Shown here one piece after another: positions 9,889-19,318 of a DNA stretch of 64,000 nucleotides. The DNA is from an uncultured Marinobacter sp. GTDB lineage: Bacteria > Pseudomonadota > Gammaproteobacteria > Pseudomonadales > Oleiphilaceae. Below the pieces are notes generated by a model, which worked only from the letters and a program-made list of their open reading frames with translations, did no database searches and was not told the DNA's origin. The stretch's first letter is position 1. Each line of letters opens with the position of its first letter. The stretch is from positions 1 to 64,000 of the forward strand of contig NZ_CAMPJO010000007.1 in the NCBI RefSeq assembly GCF_946886895.1, written 5' to 3'. A program made the translations under genes and the position numbers.

Positions 9889-10368
9889 CTACCCCTCGTC
9901 CACTTCCCTCGCATCCAGGGCTCTTTCTACCTGGGACGCGGTATACCCCCGACGACTCAGAAACCTGGCCTGCCGCACTTTTTCATCCCAGTCGCCACTG
10001 AGATCGGCCAGCCCGAATCGTTTGTCCCGGACGGCCGTTGCCCGCAGAGCCCAGGCGCCATCGGTCATCGCTTCCAGGCACTCCGGAAGCTGATGCACGC
10101 CCCGCTGCTGCAACTCGCCGGATATCCGGAGCGGGCCATACCCAAGGTCCATCCGCTGCCGGGCATAGACATCCGCGAACCGACCGTCATCCAGCCAGCC
10201 CTCCCGCTCGTAGTCGTCCAGCACCGCCTCGATAATGGCGTCATCGATCTTGCGCTGTCGTAATTTCAGGGACAACTCAAGACGGCTGTGTTCACGGCGC
10301 GCCAGTAACCGGAGCGCCACGGAGCGAGCCTTGTATTGCTGATCGTCCGGTTTTTCCTGTTTTGCCAT
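9889..10368 (-). CDS. recX: Regulatory protein RecX
   Basis: RecX binds RecA filaments and tempers recombinase activity. The 159-residue product has the all-helical three-repeat RecX fold: ALRLLARREHSRLEL near the N-terminus, DDGRFADVYARQRMDLGYGPLRISGELQQRGV in the middle, and a C-terminal KVRQARFLSRRGYTASQVERAL repeat. Length is standard. It is convergent with mltF and divergent from the DUF349 gene. recA, the usual upstream neighbour, is absent here, and no LexA-like box was seen in its short upstream region, so its control may differ from the usual recA-recX readthrough. Confidence 0.93.
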   Translation of the reverse strand: MAKQEKPDDQQYKARSVALRLLARREHSRLELSLKLRQRKIDDAIIEAVLDDYEREGWLDDGRFADVYARQRMDLGYGPLRISGELQQRGVHQLPECLEAMTDGAWALRATAVRDKRFGLADLSGDWDEKVRQARFLSRRGYTASQVERALDAREVDEG

Positions 10369-10547
10369 TCAGACCCTTCCCGCAAACGCTTGCAAAACGC
10401 TAGACTAGCCCCGACTCCTTACTGCTGTCACGGCGTCCCGCCCTCACCAGCAGAAGTACCCGGCTTCGCAACACGGCAAGCCGATGGCCGGTGCCGGATC
10501 ACTTTGCCCGACACCGTGGACTGGTTTCAATCCCAAAGGATACCCTC

Positions 10548-13010
10548 ATGGCCGCATTCATCCAGAAACTGTTTAAATCCCGTAAGACGCCCACACCACC
10601 GGATACCGCCCGGAACCAGACGCCGTCCGCCGGGAGCGAACCCGAGGCGTCCCGGGTCAGCGCGAGGGACGAGCAAAGGCGACAGCTGGAAGCCGCGCCC
10701 GACCAGCACACCCTGGCCGAACTCGCGATTGGGGGGGTAACCGCCGACATCCGGCTCCAGGCAGCCACCCGGCTGACAGAGCCAGACCAGTTGCAGCGTG
10801 TACATAAACAGGCCAAGGGCCGCGACAAAGGTGTTTTCCAGGCCACCAAACAAAGCCTGCAGAAGATCCGGGATGAGCTATCCCTCCAGGCCCGGATTGC
10901 AGACACTGTTCTGGCACTGATTGCCCAGGCGGAAGACCAGGCCCGCAGCGAAGACACCAAACTCTACGAGGCCCGCCTCAACACCTTGCTGCACAAGTGG
11001 AGCGAAGTGGAACGCCAGGCTACGCCCGAGCAGCTTCAGCAGTTTCTGGAGGCTGTTCATCGCTGCCGCGAACGGCTCGATGAACAGCAGACCCGGGATG
11101 CCGAGGCGCAGCGACAGCAGGATCAGGCCCGTCAGCGCACAGAAACTCTGGCGCTTCTCAAAACCACGCTGGACGATCTGAAGGGGCAGCCGCCGGAGCC
11201 CCTGCCTTCGCTGTCTTCCCTCGATGCACTCCAGAAAACCCAGGAAAACCGCTGGCTGGAAGCAACCCGGGAAACGGCTGTGGGCAAACAGGAGCAGAAA
11301 GCCTACGAAGCCTCCATGCTGACGTTGCGGAATTACGTGAATGCCCTTCGCCGCCTCGGCCAGGCCAAAGACACCCTGTCTGACCTGTCTGCAGCCCGGG
11401 ACAGCGACAAGCTCACAGACGACCAGCGCAAACAGGCCACGGAACTGGCTCGCGAGATTGCGTGGCCGGAAGGTTTTCCCGTGCCCGCTCTCCTGGAAGC
11501 CGTCCGATCCCTGTCTGGCACGCAAGGCGCGTCACGGGACAAGCCTGAGGAGCGACAGCAACAGACCGCCACCGCACGGGATCTGGAGGCAACGTGCACG
11601 CAACTGGAAGGCGCCCTGGAAGCCCGGCAACTGAAAGAATCGAAGCAACTGCTCAAAACGGCCCAGCAACAGCTCAAGGCGCTGGATGAGCGTCACGGGA
11701 AACCCTTTCGTGCCCGGTTACAACTGCTGACCGGCCAGCTCCGGGAGTTGTCCGACTGGCAGGGGTTTGCGACCGAGCCCAAACAGATCGTGCTGTGCGA
11801 ACAGATGGAGTACCTGGCCGAGCAGCCAATGGAGCCAGAGGCGAAATCCGAACGCATCAAAGAGCTCCAGAACGAATGGCGCACCCTTGGCGGATCGTCT
11901 GACCGAACGCTATGGACGCGCTTCAAGGCCGCCTCAGACGAAGCCTATGAGCCCTGCAAGGCGTATTTCCAGGCCAAATCCGGCCTCAAACAGGCCAACC
12001 TTCAAAAACGCGAGGCCATTTGCCACCAACTGGAGACTTTCCTGACCGGCGCCGACTGGGCATCGGTGGACTGGAAGGCTGCGGAGCGCATCCACCAAAC
12101 CGCGCGCCAGGAATGGAAAGCGGCCTGGCCGGTGGAGTTTCGGGACAATCGCCAGGTCCAGAAACGCTTTGACGAGTTGCTGAAACAGCTGGAAGCGCCT
12201 CTGAATCAGGAGCGTCAGCGAAACGAAGCCCTGAAGCAGGCAATCGTCGAAAAGGCCGAGGCTCTGGTCGACCATGAGCCGCTGCAGGATGCCATGAACC
12301 AGGCCAAAGCCCTGCAATCCGATTGGAAAACCGTCGGCATCACCCGGCACCGTGAGGATCGCAAGCTTTGGCAGGCTTTCCGGAAAGCCTGCGATCTGAT
12401 CTTCGCCCGTCGCGATGCCCAGAGAACGGAGCAGCAACAGGCCTCTGAGGCGGCGGACGCTGCGGCCAGAACTGCGTTGGATAACGCCCGGGATGTCGAT
12501 GGCAGCAGCGACAGACAAACCATCGAAGCGGCTCAGGGGCGCCTCAGCGAGCTGGACACCAGCACACTCTCACCCGCCGTGAAGGACCGCTGCCAGCATG
12601 AAAGGCAACGCCTTGCCCGTGCTCTTGAGAGCCAGCGCCTGGCCGAAGACATCGCGGCCTGGCAGGCGCTGATTCTCGCCCGGGCAGAGAGCCACGCAAC
12701 CGAAGTGCCTACGCCAGACCACTGGAACCGACTGGTCGCCGACCAGGCAACACTGGAGGACCAGGAACTGGTTATTCGTGCCGAAATCCTGAGCGGTCTG
12801 CCCTCGCCCGAACAGGATCAACAACGACGGATGGAAATTCAGGTGCAGCGACTGGCGGATGGCATGGGCGCCTCCGACCAGGACCGGGACCGCATGAAGG
12901 CGCTTGAAAAGCTGGTTGCGCTCTGGTGCCTCAAGCGGGAGGGGCCGGGTTCCGAGCGGGCACTGGCCGACCGCCTGAACACAGCCCTGGCACAACTGAT
13001 CGAGGGCTGA
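10548..13010 (+). CDS. DUF349 domain-containing coiled-coil protein
   Basis: An 820-residue, strongly charged and helical protein, rich in Q, E, R and A, with long predicted coiled coils from about residue 30 onward. Three DUF349-like segments are visible in the second half, each with an L-x-E/D-W-K/R-x-x-G pattern: around KELQNEWRTLGG, RQEWKAAWPVEFRDNRQVQKRFDEL and ALQSDWKTVGITRHREDRKLWQAF. There is no signal peptide or membrane segment, so it is probably cytoplasmic. The function of this family is not established. The ATG at 10548 is chosen for its AAAGGA at good spacing; the frame stays open to 10491 without such a site. Confidence 0.88.
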   Translation: MAAFIQKLFKSRKTPTPPDTARNQTPSAGSEPEASRVSARDEQRRQLEAAPDQHTLAELAIGGVTADIRLQAATRLTEPDQLQRVHKQAKGRDKGVFQATKQSLQKIRDELSLQARIADTVLALIAQAEDQARSEDTKLYEARLNTLLHKWSEVERQATPEQLQQFLEAVHRCRERLDEQQTRDAEAQRQQDQARQRTETLALLKTTLDDLKGQPPEPLPSLSSLDALQKTQENRWLEATRETAVGKQEQKAYEASMLTLRNYVNALRRLGQAKDTLSDLSAARDSDKLTDDQRKQATELAREIAWPEGFPVPALLEAVRSLSGTQGASRDKPEERQQQTATARDLEATCTQLEGALEARQLKESKQLLKTAQQQLKALDERHGKPFRARLQLLTGQLRELSDWQGFATEPKQIVLCEQMEYLAEQPMEPEAKSERIKELQNEWRTLGGSSDRTLWTRFKAASDEAYEPCKAYFQAKSGLKQANLQKREAICHQLETFLTGADWASVDWKAAERIHQTARQEWKAAWPVEFRDNRQVQKRFDELLKQLEAPLNQERQRNEALKQAIVEKAEALVDHEPLQDAMNQAKALQSDWKTVGITRHREDRKLWQAFRKACDLIFARRDAQRTEQQQASEAADAAARTALDNARDVDGSSDRQTIEAAQGRLSELDTSTLSPAVKDRCQHERQRLARALESQRLAEDIAAWQALILARAESHATEVPTPDHWNRLVADQATLEDQELVIRAEILSGLPSPEQDQQRRMEIQVQRLADGMGASDQDRDRMKALEKLVALWCLKREGPGSERALADRLNTALAQLIEG

Positions 13011-13029
13011 CCAGGCCGTCGCCGGCAGA

Positions 13030-13293
13030 TTACTCTCGCTGGTGTCCGGTGACAAATACCCTGGCGTCCTTCACGGCCGCCAGGGATCTGTCCTTCATTT
13101 CCCGGAGCTCCTCATCGGCCAGATAAAACATCATGTCGATGGAGTGTCGATAGTACCGCGTTGGCAATCGGTTCAGAGCCACACACATGACATCAGTCAG
13201 GTAGTCCGCGGTGTCTGCGTCTTCCCGCGTGGCATCGATGGCGTCCGCCACCAGCCGTTCGTAAAAATTATCGATGGCATCTCTGAGGGACAT
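13030..13293 (-). CDS. ComFB-domain protein
   Basis: The 87-residue protein matches the ComFB family: an N-terminal AIDNFYERLVADAI helix, CVALNRLPTRYYRHSIDMMFYL in the middle and DEELREMKDRSLAAVKDARVFV at the C-terminus. ComFB was named from a Bacillus late-competence operon; related proteins have been described as cyclic-dinucleotide receptors. No competence genes are nearby, so a signalling role is more plausible than DNA uptake, but this is inference. It is convergent with the DUF349 gene (19 bp gap) and divergent from the beta-oxidation operon. Confidence 0.85.
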   Translation of the reverse strand: MSLRDAIDNFYERLVADAIDATREDADTADYLTDVMCVALNRLPTRYYRHSIDMMFYLADEELREMKDRSLAAVKDARVFVTGHQRE

Positions 13294-13483
13294 GGCACTG
13301 CGCCTCCTGAATTCGCCTGTCTCTTACTAACACCATAGAAGCCACACCCCGGCTTGTCATGGATCCTGAGCAATTTCGCCAATGCGATTGGCAGCCCACG
13401 TCATTACACCCTGCCGCCCCAAACGGCTATGGTGGTGCCATCGGCATGAACATCCCGAACCAAACATCACCAGAGGACAAGCA

Positions 13484-14692
13484 ATGACCACCGAGGCGTA
13501 TATCTTCGATGCAGTCCGTACTCCCAGAGGGCGCGGGAAAAAAGACGGGGCACTCCACAGCGTCAAACCCATTACGCTGCTGACCACCGTACTCCACGCC
13601 CTGCAGGAGAGAAGCAGCCTGGACACAGCCCAGGTCGACGACATTGTCATGGGCTGTGTCACCGCCGTGGGTGACCAGGGCGCCGATATCGCCAAAACAG
13701 CAGCGCTCGCCGCTGACTGGGATGAGAAAGTGGCAGGTGTCACCCTGAACCGTTTCTGCGCCTCGGGACTGGAAGCCGTCAACCTGGCTGCCATGAAAGT
13801 GCGTTCTGGCTGGGAAGACCTGGTGGTTGCCGGTGGTGTCGAGGCTATGTCCCGTGTGCCCATGGGCTCAGACGGCGGGGCCTGGGCCACCGATCCGGAG
13901 ACCAACCTGCACACCGGCTTTATGCCCCAGGGGATCGGGGCCGACCTGATCGCCACGCTGGAAGGCTTCAGCCGGGAAGACGTAGATGCCTTTGCCGTGC
14001 GATCCCAGCAGAAAGCCGCCAATGCCTGGCAAAATGGCTACTTCGGCAAATCCATCATTCCGGTTACTGACCAGAACGGTGTGGTGATCCTCGACCGTGA
14101 CGAGCATGTGCGTGGCAATACCACGGTGGAATCCCTGTCCGGTCTCAAGCCATCGTTCCAGATGATGGGCGAAATGGGCTTCGACGGCGTTGCCCGGGAA
14201 AAATACCACTACGTGGAAAAGATCAACCACGTCCACCACGCCGGCAACTCCTCCGGCATTGTCGACGGTGCCACCGCCATGCTGATCGGCAGCGAGGCCA
14301 AGGGCAAAGCCATGGGCCTGAAGCCGCGCGCACGGATCGTTGCCACAGCCGTCACCAGTACCGATCCGACCATCATGCTCACCGGCCCGGCCCCGGCAGC
14401 CCGCAAGGCGCTGGAGAAGGCCGGCATGACCGCAGATCAGATTGACCTGTTCGAAGTGAACGAAGCCTTCGCCTCCGTGGTGATGCGCTTCCAGCGGGAA
14501 CTCTCGGTGCCCGATGAAAAAGTGAACGTGAACGGCGGTGCCATTGCCATGGGTCACCCGTTGGGTGCCACCGGGGCCATGATCCTCGGCACCCTGCTTG
14601 ATGAGCTGGAGCGCCGAGAACTGCGCTACGGCCTCGCGACCCTGTGCGTGGGTGGCGGCATGGGCATTGCCACCATTATCGAGCGCGTCTGA
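13484..14692 (+). CDS. Acetyl-CoA C-acyltransferase (FadA/FadI-type thiolase)
   Basis: Thiolytic last step of fatty-acid beta-oxidation: 3-ketoacyl-CoA plus CoA gives acetyl-CoA and a shortened acyl-CoA. The 402-residue protein has the acyl-accepting Cys at C92 ([10 protein letters not shown]), the NEAFA motif, [15 protein letters not shown] with the catalytic His, and a C-terminal CVGGGMG containing the second active-site Cys. The ATG at 13484 has AGAGGA about 7 bases upstream; a longer open frame to 13382 lacks support. It is followed after 30 bp by the multifunctional alpha subunit, the usual thiolase/alpha-subunit operon, here thiolase first as in the Pseudomonas PA1736/PA1737 pair. Confidence 0.95.
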   Translation: MTTEAYIFDAVRTPRGRGKKDGALHSVKPITLLTTVLHALQERSSLDTAQVDDIVMGCVTAVGDQGADIAKTAALAADWDEKVAGVTLNRFCASGLEAVNLAAMKVRSGWEDLVVAGGVEAMSRVPMGSDGGAWATDPETNLHTGFMPQGIGADLIATLEGFSREDVDAFAVRSQQKAANAWQNGYFGKSIIPVTDQNGVVILDRDEHVRGNTTVESLSGLKPSFQMMGEMGFDGVAREKYHYVEKINHVHHAGNSSGIVDGATAMLIGSEAKGKAMGLKPRARIVATAVTSTDPTIMLTGPAPAARKALEKAGMTADQIDLFEVNEAFASVVMRFQRELSVPDEKVNVNGGAIAMGHPLGATGAMILGTLLDELERRELRYGLATLCVGGGMGIATIIERV

Positions 14693-14722
14693 ACCCGTCC
14701 ACTTTTTTAAGGAGAACCGATT

Positions 14723-16873
14723 ATGAGTGCCATCCGATATGAGCTGGGTTCAGACCAGATTCTGACCCTCACCATCGATATGCCCGGGCAGTCCGCCAAT
14801 ACCATGAATGCCGCCTTCCGCGAAGCCCTCTCGGAAACCGCCGCAAAGGTCAAAGGCGACCTGGGCAACATTCGCGGCGTGATCGTCGCCTCCGCCAAGA
14901 AAACCTTCTTCGCCGGCGGTGACCTGAAAGAGCTGTACACGGTCACCCGGGAAGACGCACAGACGTTTGAACACATGGTCAACGCCCTGAAAGCGGACAT
15001 GCGCTTCCTGGAAACCAGCGGCAAGCCCGTGGTGGCCGCCATCAACGGCAGCGCCCTGGGTGGCGGGCTCGAGATTGCCCTGGCCTGCCATCACCGTATT
15101 GCCCTTGATGATGACAGCATCCAGCTGGGCCTGCCGGAAGTCACCCTGGGCCTGCTGCCCGGCGGTGGCGGCACCCAGCGACTGCCCCGGATGATTGGCC
15201 TGGAGGCTGCCTTCCCGTTCCTGATGGAAGGCAAGAAGGTAAACCCGAAAGTCGCGCTGAAAGCCGGCATCGTGGACCAACTGGCAGATTCCCCCGAGGA
15301 CATGATCACCCGGGCCCGGGCCTTTATCGACGCCAATCCCGAATGCCGGCAACCCTGGGACCAGAAAGGCTTCAAATTTCCCGGTGGCGCGCCGCACCAC
15401 CCTGCCATGGCCCAGAAACTGGCCATTGCCCCGGCCATGCTTAAGCAGAAGACCAGAGGCTGCTACCCGGCACCGGAGCGCATTCTCTCCGCGGCGGTGG
15501 AAGGCGCCCAAGTGGACTTCGACAATGGCAGCCTGATCGAAACCCGGTACTTTGCCGAGCTGGTGATTGGCCAGGTCGCCAAGAACATGACCGGCACTTT
15601 CTGGTTCCAGCTCAATGCCATCAACGCCGGTGGCAGCCGGCCCGACGGCGTCGAAAAGGACACCTTCCGGAAAGTGGGTATTCTCGGTGCGGGCATGATG
15701 GGTGCGGGCATTGCCTACGCTACTGCCACCCGTGGCATTGATGTGGTTCTGAAAGACGTGTCTATTGAAAACGCCGAGAAAGGCAAGGGCTACTCGGAGA
15801 ACCTGCTGGCCAAAAAAGTCAGCCGCGGACGGATCACCGAACACCAGAAAGCGGAGACCCTTGGCCGCATCCGGGCCACCGCCGCCGCCGACGATCTTGT
15901 CGGCTGCGACCTGATCATTGAAGCCGTGTTCGAGGACAGCGACCTGAAGGCCAGGGTCACCCAGGAAGCGGAACCCAAACTGGTCAACAACGGCATCTTT
16001 GCCTCCAACACCTCCACCATTCCCATTACCCAGCTTGCCAGAGCCTCCGCCAAGCCGGCGTATTTTATCGGCCTGCATTTCTTCTCCCCGGTGGACAAGA
16101 TGCAACTGGTGGAAATTATCGTCGGCGAACAAACGTCCGATGAAACCCTGGCGCGGGCCTTTGATTACGTTCAGCAGATCGGCAAGATCCCGGTGGTGGT
16201 GAACGACAGCCGGGGCTTCTTTACCTCCCGGGTATTCGGCACCTTCGTGAACGAAGGCATCTGCATGCTTGGCGAGGGCATTCATCCGTCCAGCATTGAA
16301 AACGCCGGGGTGCTGGCCGGCATGCCGGTGGGGCCACTGGCTATCTCCGACGAAGTCAGCATGACACTCATGCAGCACATCCGGGACCAGAGCATGAAAG
16401 ACACCGAGGCCGCAGGCGGCACCTGGAACGCCCACCCGGCGGAGGCCGTAATCGACGCGATGGTGAACGAGCACGGCCGCAAGGGCAAAGCCGCGGGCGC
16501 CGGCTTCTATAACTACCCGGCCAACGGCAAGAAACACCTGTGGCCAGAGCTGGAGAACCTGTTTGTTGATGCCGGGAAGGCCCGGAGCGTTAAGCTGCAG
16601 GAGCTGACAGACCGGATCCTGTTTATCCAGGCCATTGAAACGGTTCGCTGCCTGGAAGAGGGCGTGCTGCGCACCGTGGAAGACGCCAACGTCGGCAGTA
16701 TTTTCGGCATTGGTTATGCCCCCTGGACCGGCGGCGCCATACAATTCATTAACCAGTATGGTGTGAGGGCGTTCGCCGAACGCGCTCGACAGCTGGCGGA
16801 GGTTTATGGCGAGCGTTTCAGCCCGCCAGCACTGCTGATGAAGCACGCCGAAGGCAACACGCCCTTCCGCTAA
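14723..16873 (+). CDS. Fatty-acid oxidation multifunctional enzyme (FadJ/FadB-like alpha subunit)
   Basis: A 716-residue bifunctional enzyme for the hydration and dehydrogenation steps of beta-oxidation. Residues 1-190 form an enoyl-CoA hydratase (crotonase) domain with KKTFFAGGDLKEL and NGSALGGGLEIALAC. From about 315 comes a 3-hydroxyacyl-CoA dehydrogenase NAD-binding domain (ILGAGMMGAGIA), then the catalytic HFFSPVDKM segment and the C-terminal dehydrogenase domain. An AAGGAGA site lies 8 bases before the ATG. Length matches E. coli FadJ (714). It works with the thiolase just upstream as an alpha-beta complex. FadJ versus FadB cannot be settled from sequence alone, so no symbol is given. 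Confidence 0.95.
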   Translation: MSAIRYELGSDQILTLTIDMPGQSANTMNAAFREALSETAAKVKGDLGNIRGVIVASAKKTFFAGGDLKELYTVTREDAQTFEHMVNALKADMRFLETSGKPVVAAINGSALGGGLEIALACHHRIALDDDSIQLGLPEVTLGLLPGGGGTQRLPRMIGLEAAFPFLMEGKKVNPKVALKAGIVDQLADSPEDMITRARAFIDANPECRQPWDQKGFKFPGGAPHHPAMAQKLAIAPAMLKQKTRGCYPAPERILSAAVEGAQVDFDNGSLIETRYFAELVIGQVAKNMTGTFWFQLNAINAGGSRPDGVEKDTFRKVGILGAGMMGAGIAYATATRGIDVVLKDVSIENAEKGKGYSENLLAKKVSRGRITEHQKAETLGRIRATAAADDLVGCDLIIEAVFEDSDLKARVTQEAEPKLVNNGIFASNTSTIPITQLARASAKPAYFIGLHFFSPVDKMQLVEIIVGEQTSDETLARAFDYVQQIGKIPVVVNDSRGFFTSRVFGTFVNEGICMLGEGIHPSSIENAGVLAGMPVGPLAISDEVSMTLMQHIRDQSMKDTEAAGGTWNAHPAEAVIDAMVNEHGRKGKAAGAGFYNYPANGKKHLWPELENLFVDAGKARSVKLQELTDRILFIQAIETVRCLEEGVLRTVEDANVGSIFGIGYAPWTGGAIQFINQYGVRAFAERARQLAEVYGERFSPPALLMKHAEGNTPFR

Positions 16874-17139
16874 ACCGGCGAGAACCACGCAAGCGGACAG
16901 GAATTGCTGGCAGGCACTCGCCTGGCGGCCTCCTGGCAGGCCCTGCTCGCATGCGTGGACCAGGTAAGCCGTTACTCAACCCGCACCAACGTGACGAGTT
17001 CATGGACAGATTGTCACGAACCGATACGCCCTGCCTATGGCAACCGATCTGGCCCTTGCCTACAATAAATCCATTCGCTCACGGGTCGATACGGTTCAGT
17101 TGCCGCTGGCCGATCCCCAGAACCGTCAGGTAGGAATTT

Positions 17140-19311
17140 ATGACCAATGCGGAACGCATGCCCGCCCGCCATCTCCCGCTCAGAGATCGTACGCTGAGCA
17201 CCTGTAAAATGATTGGTGTGGCCCTGTTGCTGGCATTACCGCTCGGGCTGCAGGCCAAGATGGACACGCCGAAAGTCTACGAGCCGGTGGCCCCCACCAT
17301 TGATCAGGCCCGGGCCAACATCCTGATTGCCAGGCAGTTGCAGTTTACCCATTTTCGCGACCTTCGTATCAGCGATGAGCTCTCCGGTGATGTCTTCGAG
17401 GCGTACCTTGAGTACCTGGACGGGCAGCGTATCTATCTGACTCAGAAAGACGTCAACAAACTCGGGCAGGTCAAGGGGCAGCTCGGCTCCGCCCTCAAAA
17501 CCGGCCAGTTGCAACCCGGATTCGACATCTACAACCTGGTGCAGCAGCGCATCATTGAACGGCTCAAGTTCGCTCTGGACACCCTTGACAACGGTATCAG
17601 TGAACTCGAGTTCGATACCAATGAGAGCATCCTGCTGGATCGTTCAGAGGCGCCCTGGGCCGCCGACCAACAGGCGCTGGATGAACTCTGGATCAAGCGA
17701 ATCAAGAATGCCGTGCTGGCTCAGCGGCTGAGCGGAACCGACGATGAAGCCATTGTGGATACCCTCCGGCGCCGCTACGAAGGCCAGCTCAAACGGGCCT
17801 ACCAGGCCCGAAGTGAAGATGCATTCCAGGCCTACATGAATGCCTTTACCGGCATGTGGGACCCCCACACGTCCTACTTTTCGCCGCGCACCTCCGAGAA
17901 CTTCAATATCAACATGAGCCTGTCCCTGGAAGGCATCGGCGCGGTGCTGCAGGCGGATAACGAATACACCAAGGTGGTTCGTCTGGTACCGGGCGGCCCA
18001 GCTGCGAAGCAGGGGCAGCTTGGCCCCGCTGACCGGATCGTTTCCGTCGCCCAGGAAGGTGAAAAGCCGGTGAACGTGATTGGCTGGCGGCTCGACGAAG
18101 TAGTCGATCTGATTCGCGGGCCGCGGAACTCCGTGGTCACCCTGGAAGTCATCCCGTCGAGCGCCACCGACGAAACCATAACCCAGACCATTGCCATCAA
18201 ACGGGACGAGGTCAAGCTGGAAGAGCAAAGTGCCAGCAAGGACATTATTGAGCTGCAACGCAACGGCGAGGATTACACCATCGGGGTCATCACCATTCCC
18301 ACCTTCTATGCCGATTTCCAGGCTATGCAGGCCGGCGACCCCAACTACAAGAGCACGACCCGCGATGTCCGGGAGCTGATTACCGAGCTCCAGAAGCAGG
18401 GTGTCGAGGGGCTGGTGATTGATTTGCGCAACAACGGTGGCGGTGCGCTGCATGAAGCCAACGACCTGGTTGGTCTGTTTATTGACAAGGGCCCGACCGT
18501 CCAGATCCGAAACGCCAACAACGATGTTCAGGTACTGACGGATGAAGACCCCTCCGTGGCTTACGACGGCCCGCTCGTGGTGCTGACCAACCGGATGAGC
18601 GCGTCTGCTTCGGAAATCTTCGCCGGCGCCATTCAGGATTACGGCCGGGGCCTGGTGGTCGGGTCACAGACCTTTGGTAAAGGCACGGTTCAAGCGGTCC
18701 GCCCGCTGAATCACGGCCAGTTGAAGATTACCCAGTCCAAGTTCTACCGGGTCTCGGGCGGTTCCACCCAGCACAAGGGCGTGGTTCCGGACATTGAAAT
18801 TCCGTCCCGCATCGACAAGACCCGGATTGGCGAAGACGCCCTGGACCATGCCCTGCCCTGGGACCAGATTGAAGCCGTGCCCCACACCCGGTATTACGAT
18901 TTCAGTGGTGTGATTGACGAGCTTCGCAAACGCCATGAACAGCGCTTTGCCAACAGCCCGGAATTCAGCCTGCTGCAGCGGGAAATCGAATTCCTTGAGC
19001 AGCAGCGGAAAATGGAGTCCGTCAGCCTTAACCTCGAGGAACGCAAGGCCCAGCACACCCGGATTGAGCACACCAGGCTCGCAATCGCCAACGCCCGCCG
19101 GGAACTCCGGGGCGAAGAGCCCTTCGAGACCCTCGATGCGCTTGAAGACTGGCAGGACGAACAGGCGGCAGACCTGGACTCAACCGACAACGAACTGGAT
19201 TTTATCATTCGCGAGGGTGGCCACATCATGGCGGACATGCTGGAACTGGATAAGCGTATGGCCTCTATCCTGTCGCCACAGCAACTGGCAGCCCAGGCAC
19301 CAGCCCAGTAA
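17140..19311 (+). CDS. prc: Carboxy-terminal processing (tail-specific) protease Prc
   Basis: A periplasmic S41 protease that degrades or trims proteins with nonpolar C-termini and takes part in cell-wall enzyme turnover. The 723-residue protein has an N-terminal signal segment ending near LQAKM, an N-terminal helical domain, and a PDZ domain around residues 255-340 (GIGAVLQ...VVRLVPGGPAAKQG). The protease core holds the catalytic Ser in NRMSASASEIFAGA and the Lys in GKGTVQ. A C-terminal DUF3340-like extension follows. It is preceded by 266 bp without a gene and is convergent with mtnA (7 bp gap). The ATG at 17140 has TAGGAA upstream. Confidence 0.96.
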   Translation: MTNAERMPARHLPLRDRTLSTCKMIGVALLLALPLGLQAKMDTPKVYEPVAPTIDQARANILIARQLQFTHFRDLRISDELSGDVFEAYLEYLDGQRIYLTQKDVNKLGQVKGQLGSALKTGQLQPGFDIYNLVQQRIIERLKFALDTLDNGISELEFDTNESILLDRSEAPWAADQQALDELWIKRIKNAVLAQRLSGTDDEAIVDTLRRRYEGQLKRAYQARSEDAFQAYMNAFTGMWDPHTSYFSPRTSENFNINMSLSLEGIGAVLQADNEYTKVVRLVPGGPAAKQGQLGPADRIVSVAQEGEKPVNVIGWRLDEVVDLIRGPRNSVVTLEVIPSSATDETITQTIAIKRDEVKLEEQSASKDIIELQRNGEDYTIGVITIPTFYADFQAMQAGDPNYKSTTRDVRELITELQKQGVEGLVIDLRNNGGGALHEANDLVGLFIDKGPTVQIRNANNDVQVLTDEDPSVAYDGPLVVLTNRMSASASEIFAGAIQDYGRGLVVGSQTFGKGTVQAVRPLNHGQLKITQSKFYRVSGGSTQHKGVVPDIEIPSRIDKTRIGEDALDHALPWDQIEAVPHTRYYDFSGVIDELRKRHEQRFANSPEFSLLQREIEFLEQQRKMESVSLNLEERKAQHTRIEHTRLAIANARRELRGEEPFETLDALEDWQDEQAADLDSTDNELDFIIREGGHIMADMLELDKRMASILSPQQLAAQAPAQ

Positions 19312-19318
19312 CGGGACG

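Noticed and set aside
10381..10393. CGCAAACGCTTGCA, reminiscent of an E. coli PurR box
   Set aside because: It lies upstream of recX/DUF349 rather than a purine gene. No PurR homologue is known to me in close relatives, so it is probably chance.
14750..16888. A 712-codon open frame on the minus strand antisense to the beta-oxidation alpha subunit
   Set aside because: It mirrors the real gene almost end to end, as happens in GC-rich DNA with strong third-position bias. It has no family motifs and is low in sequence sense (Gly, His and Val repeats).
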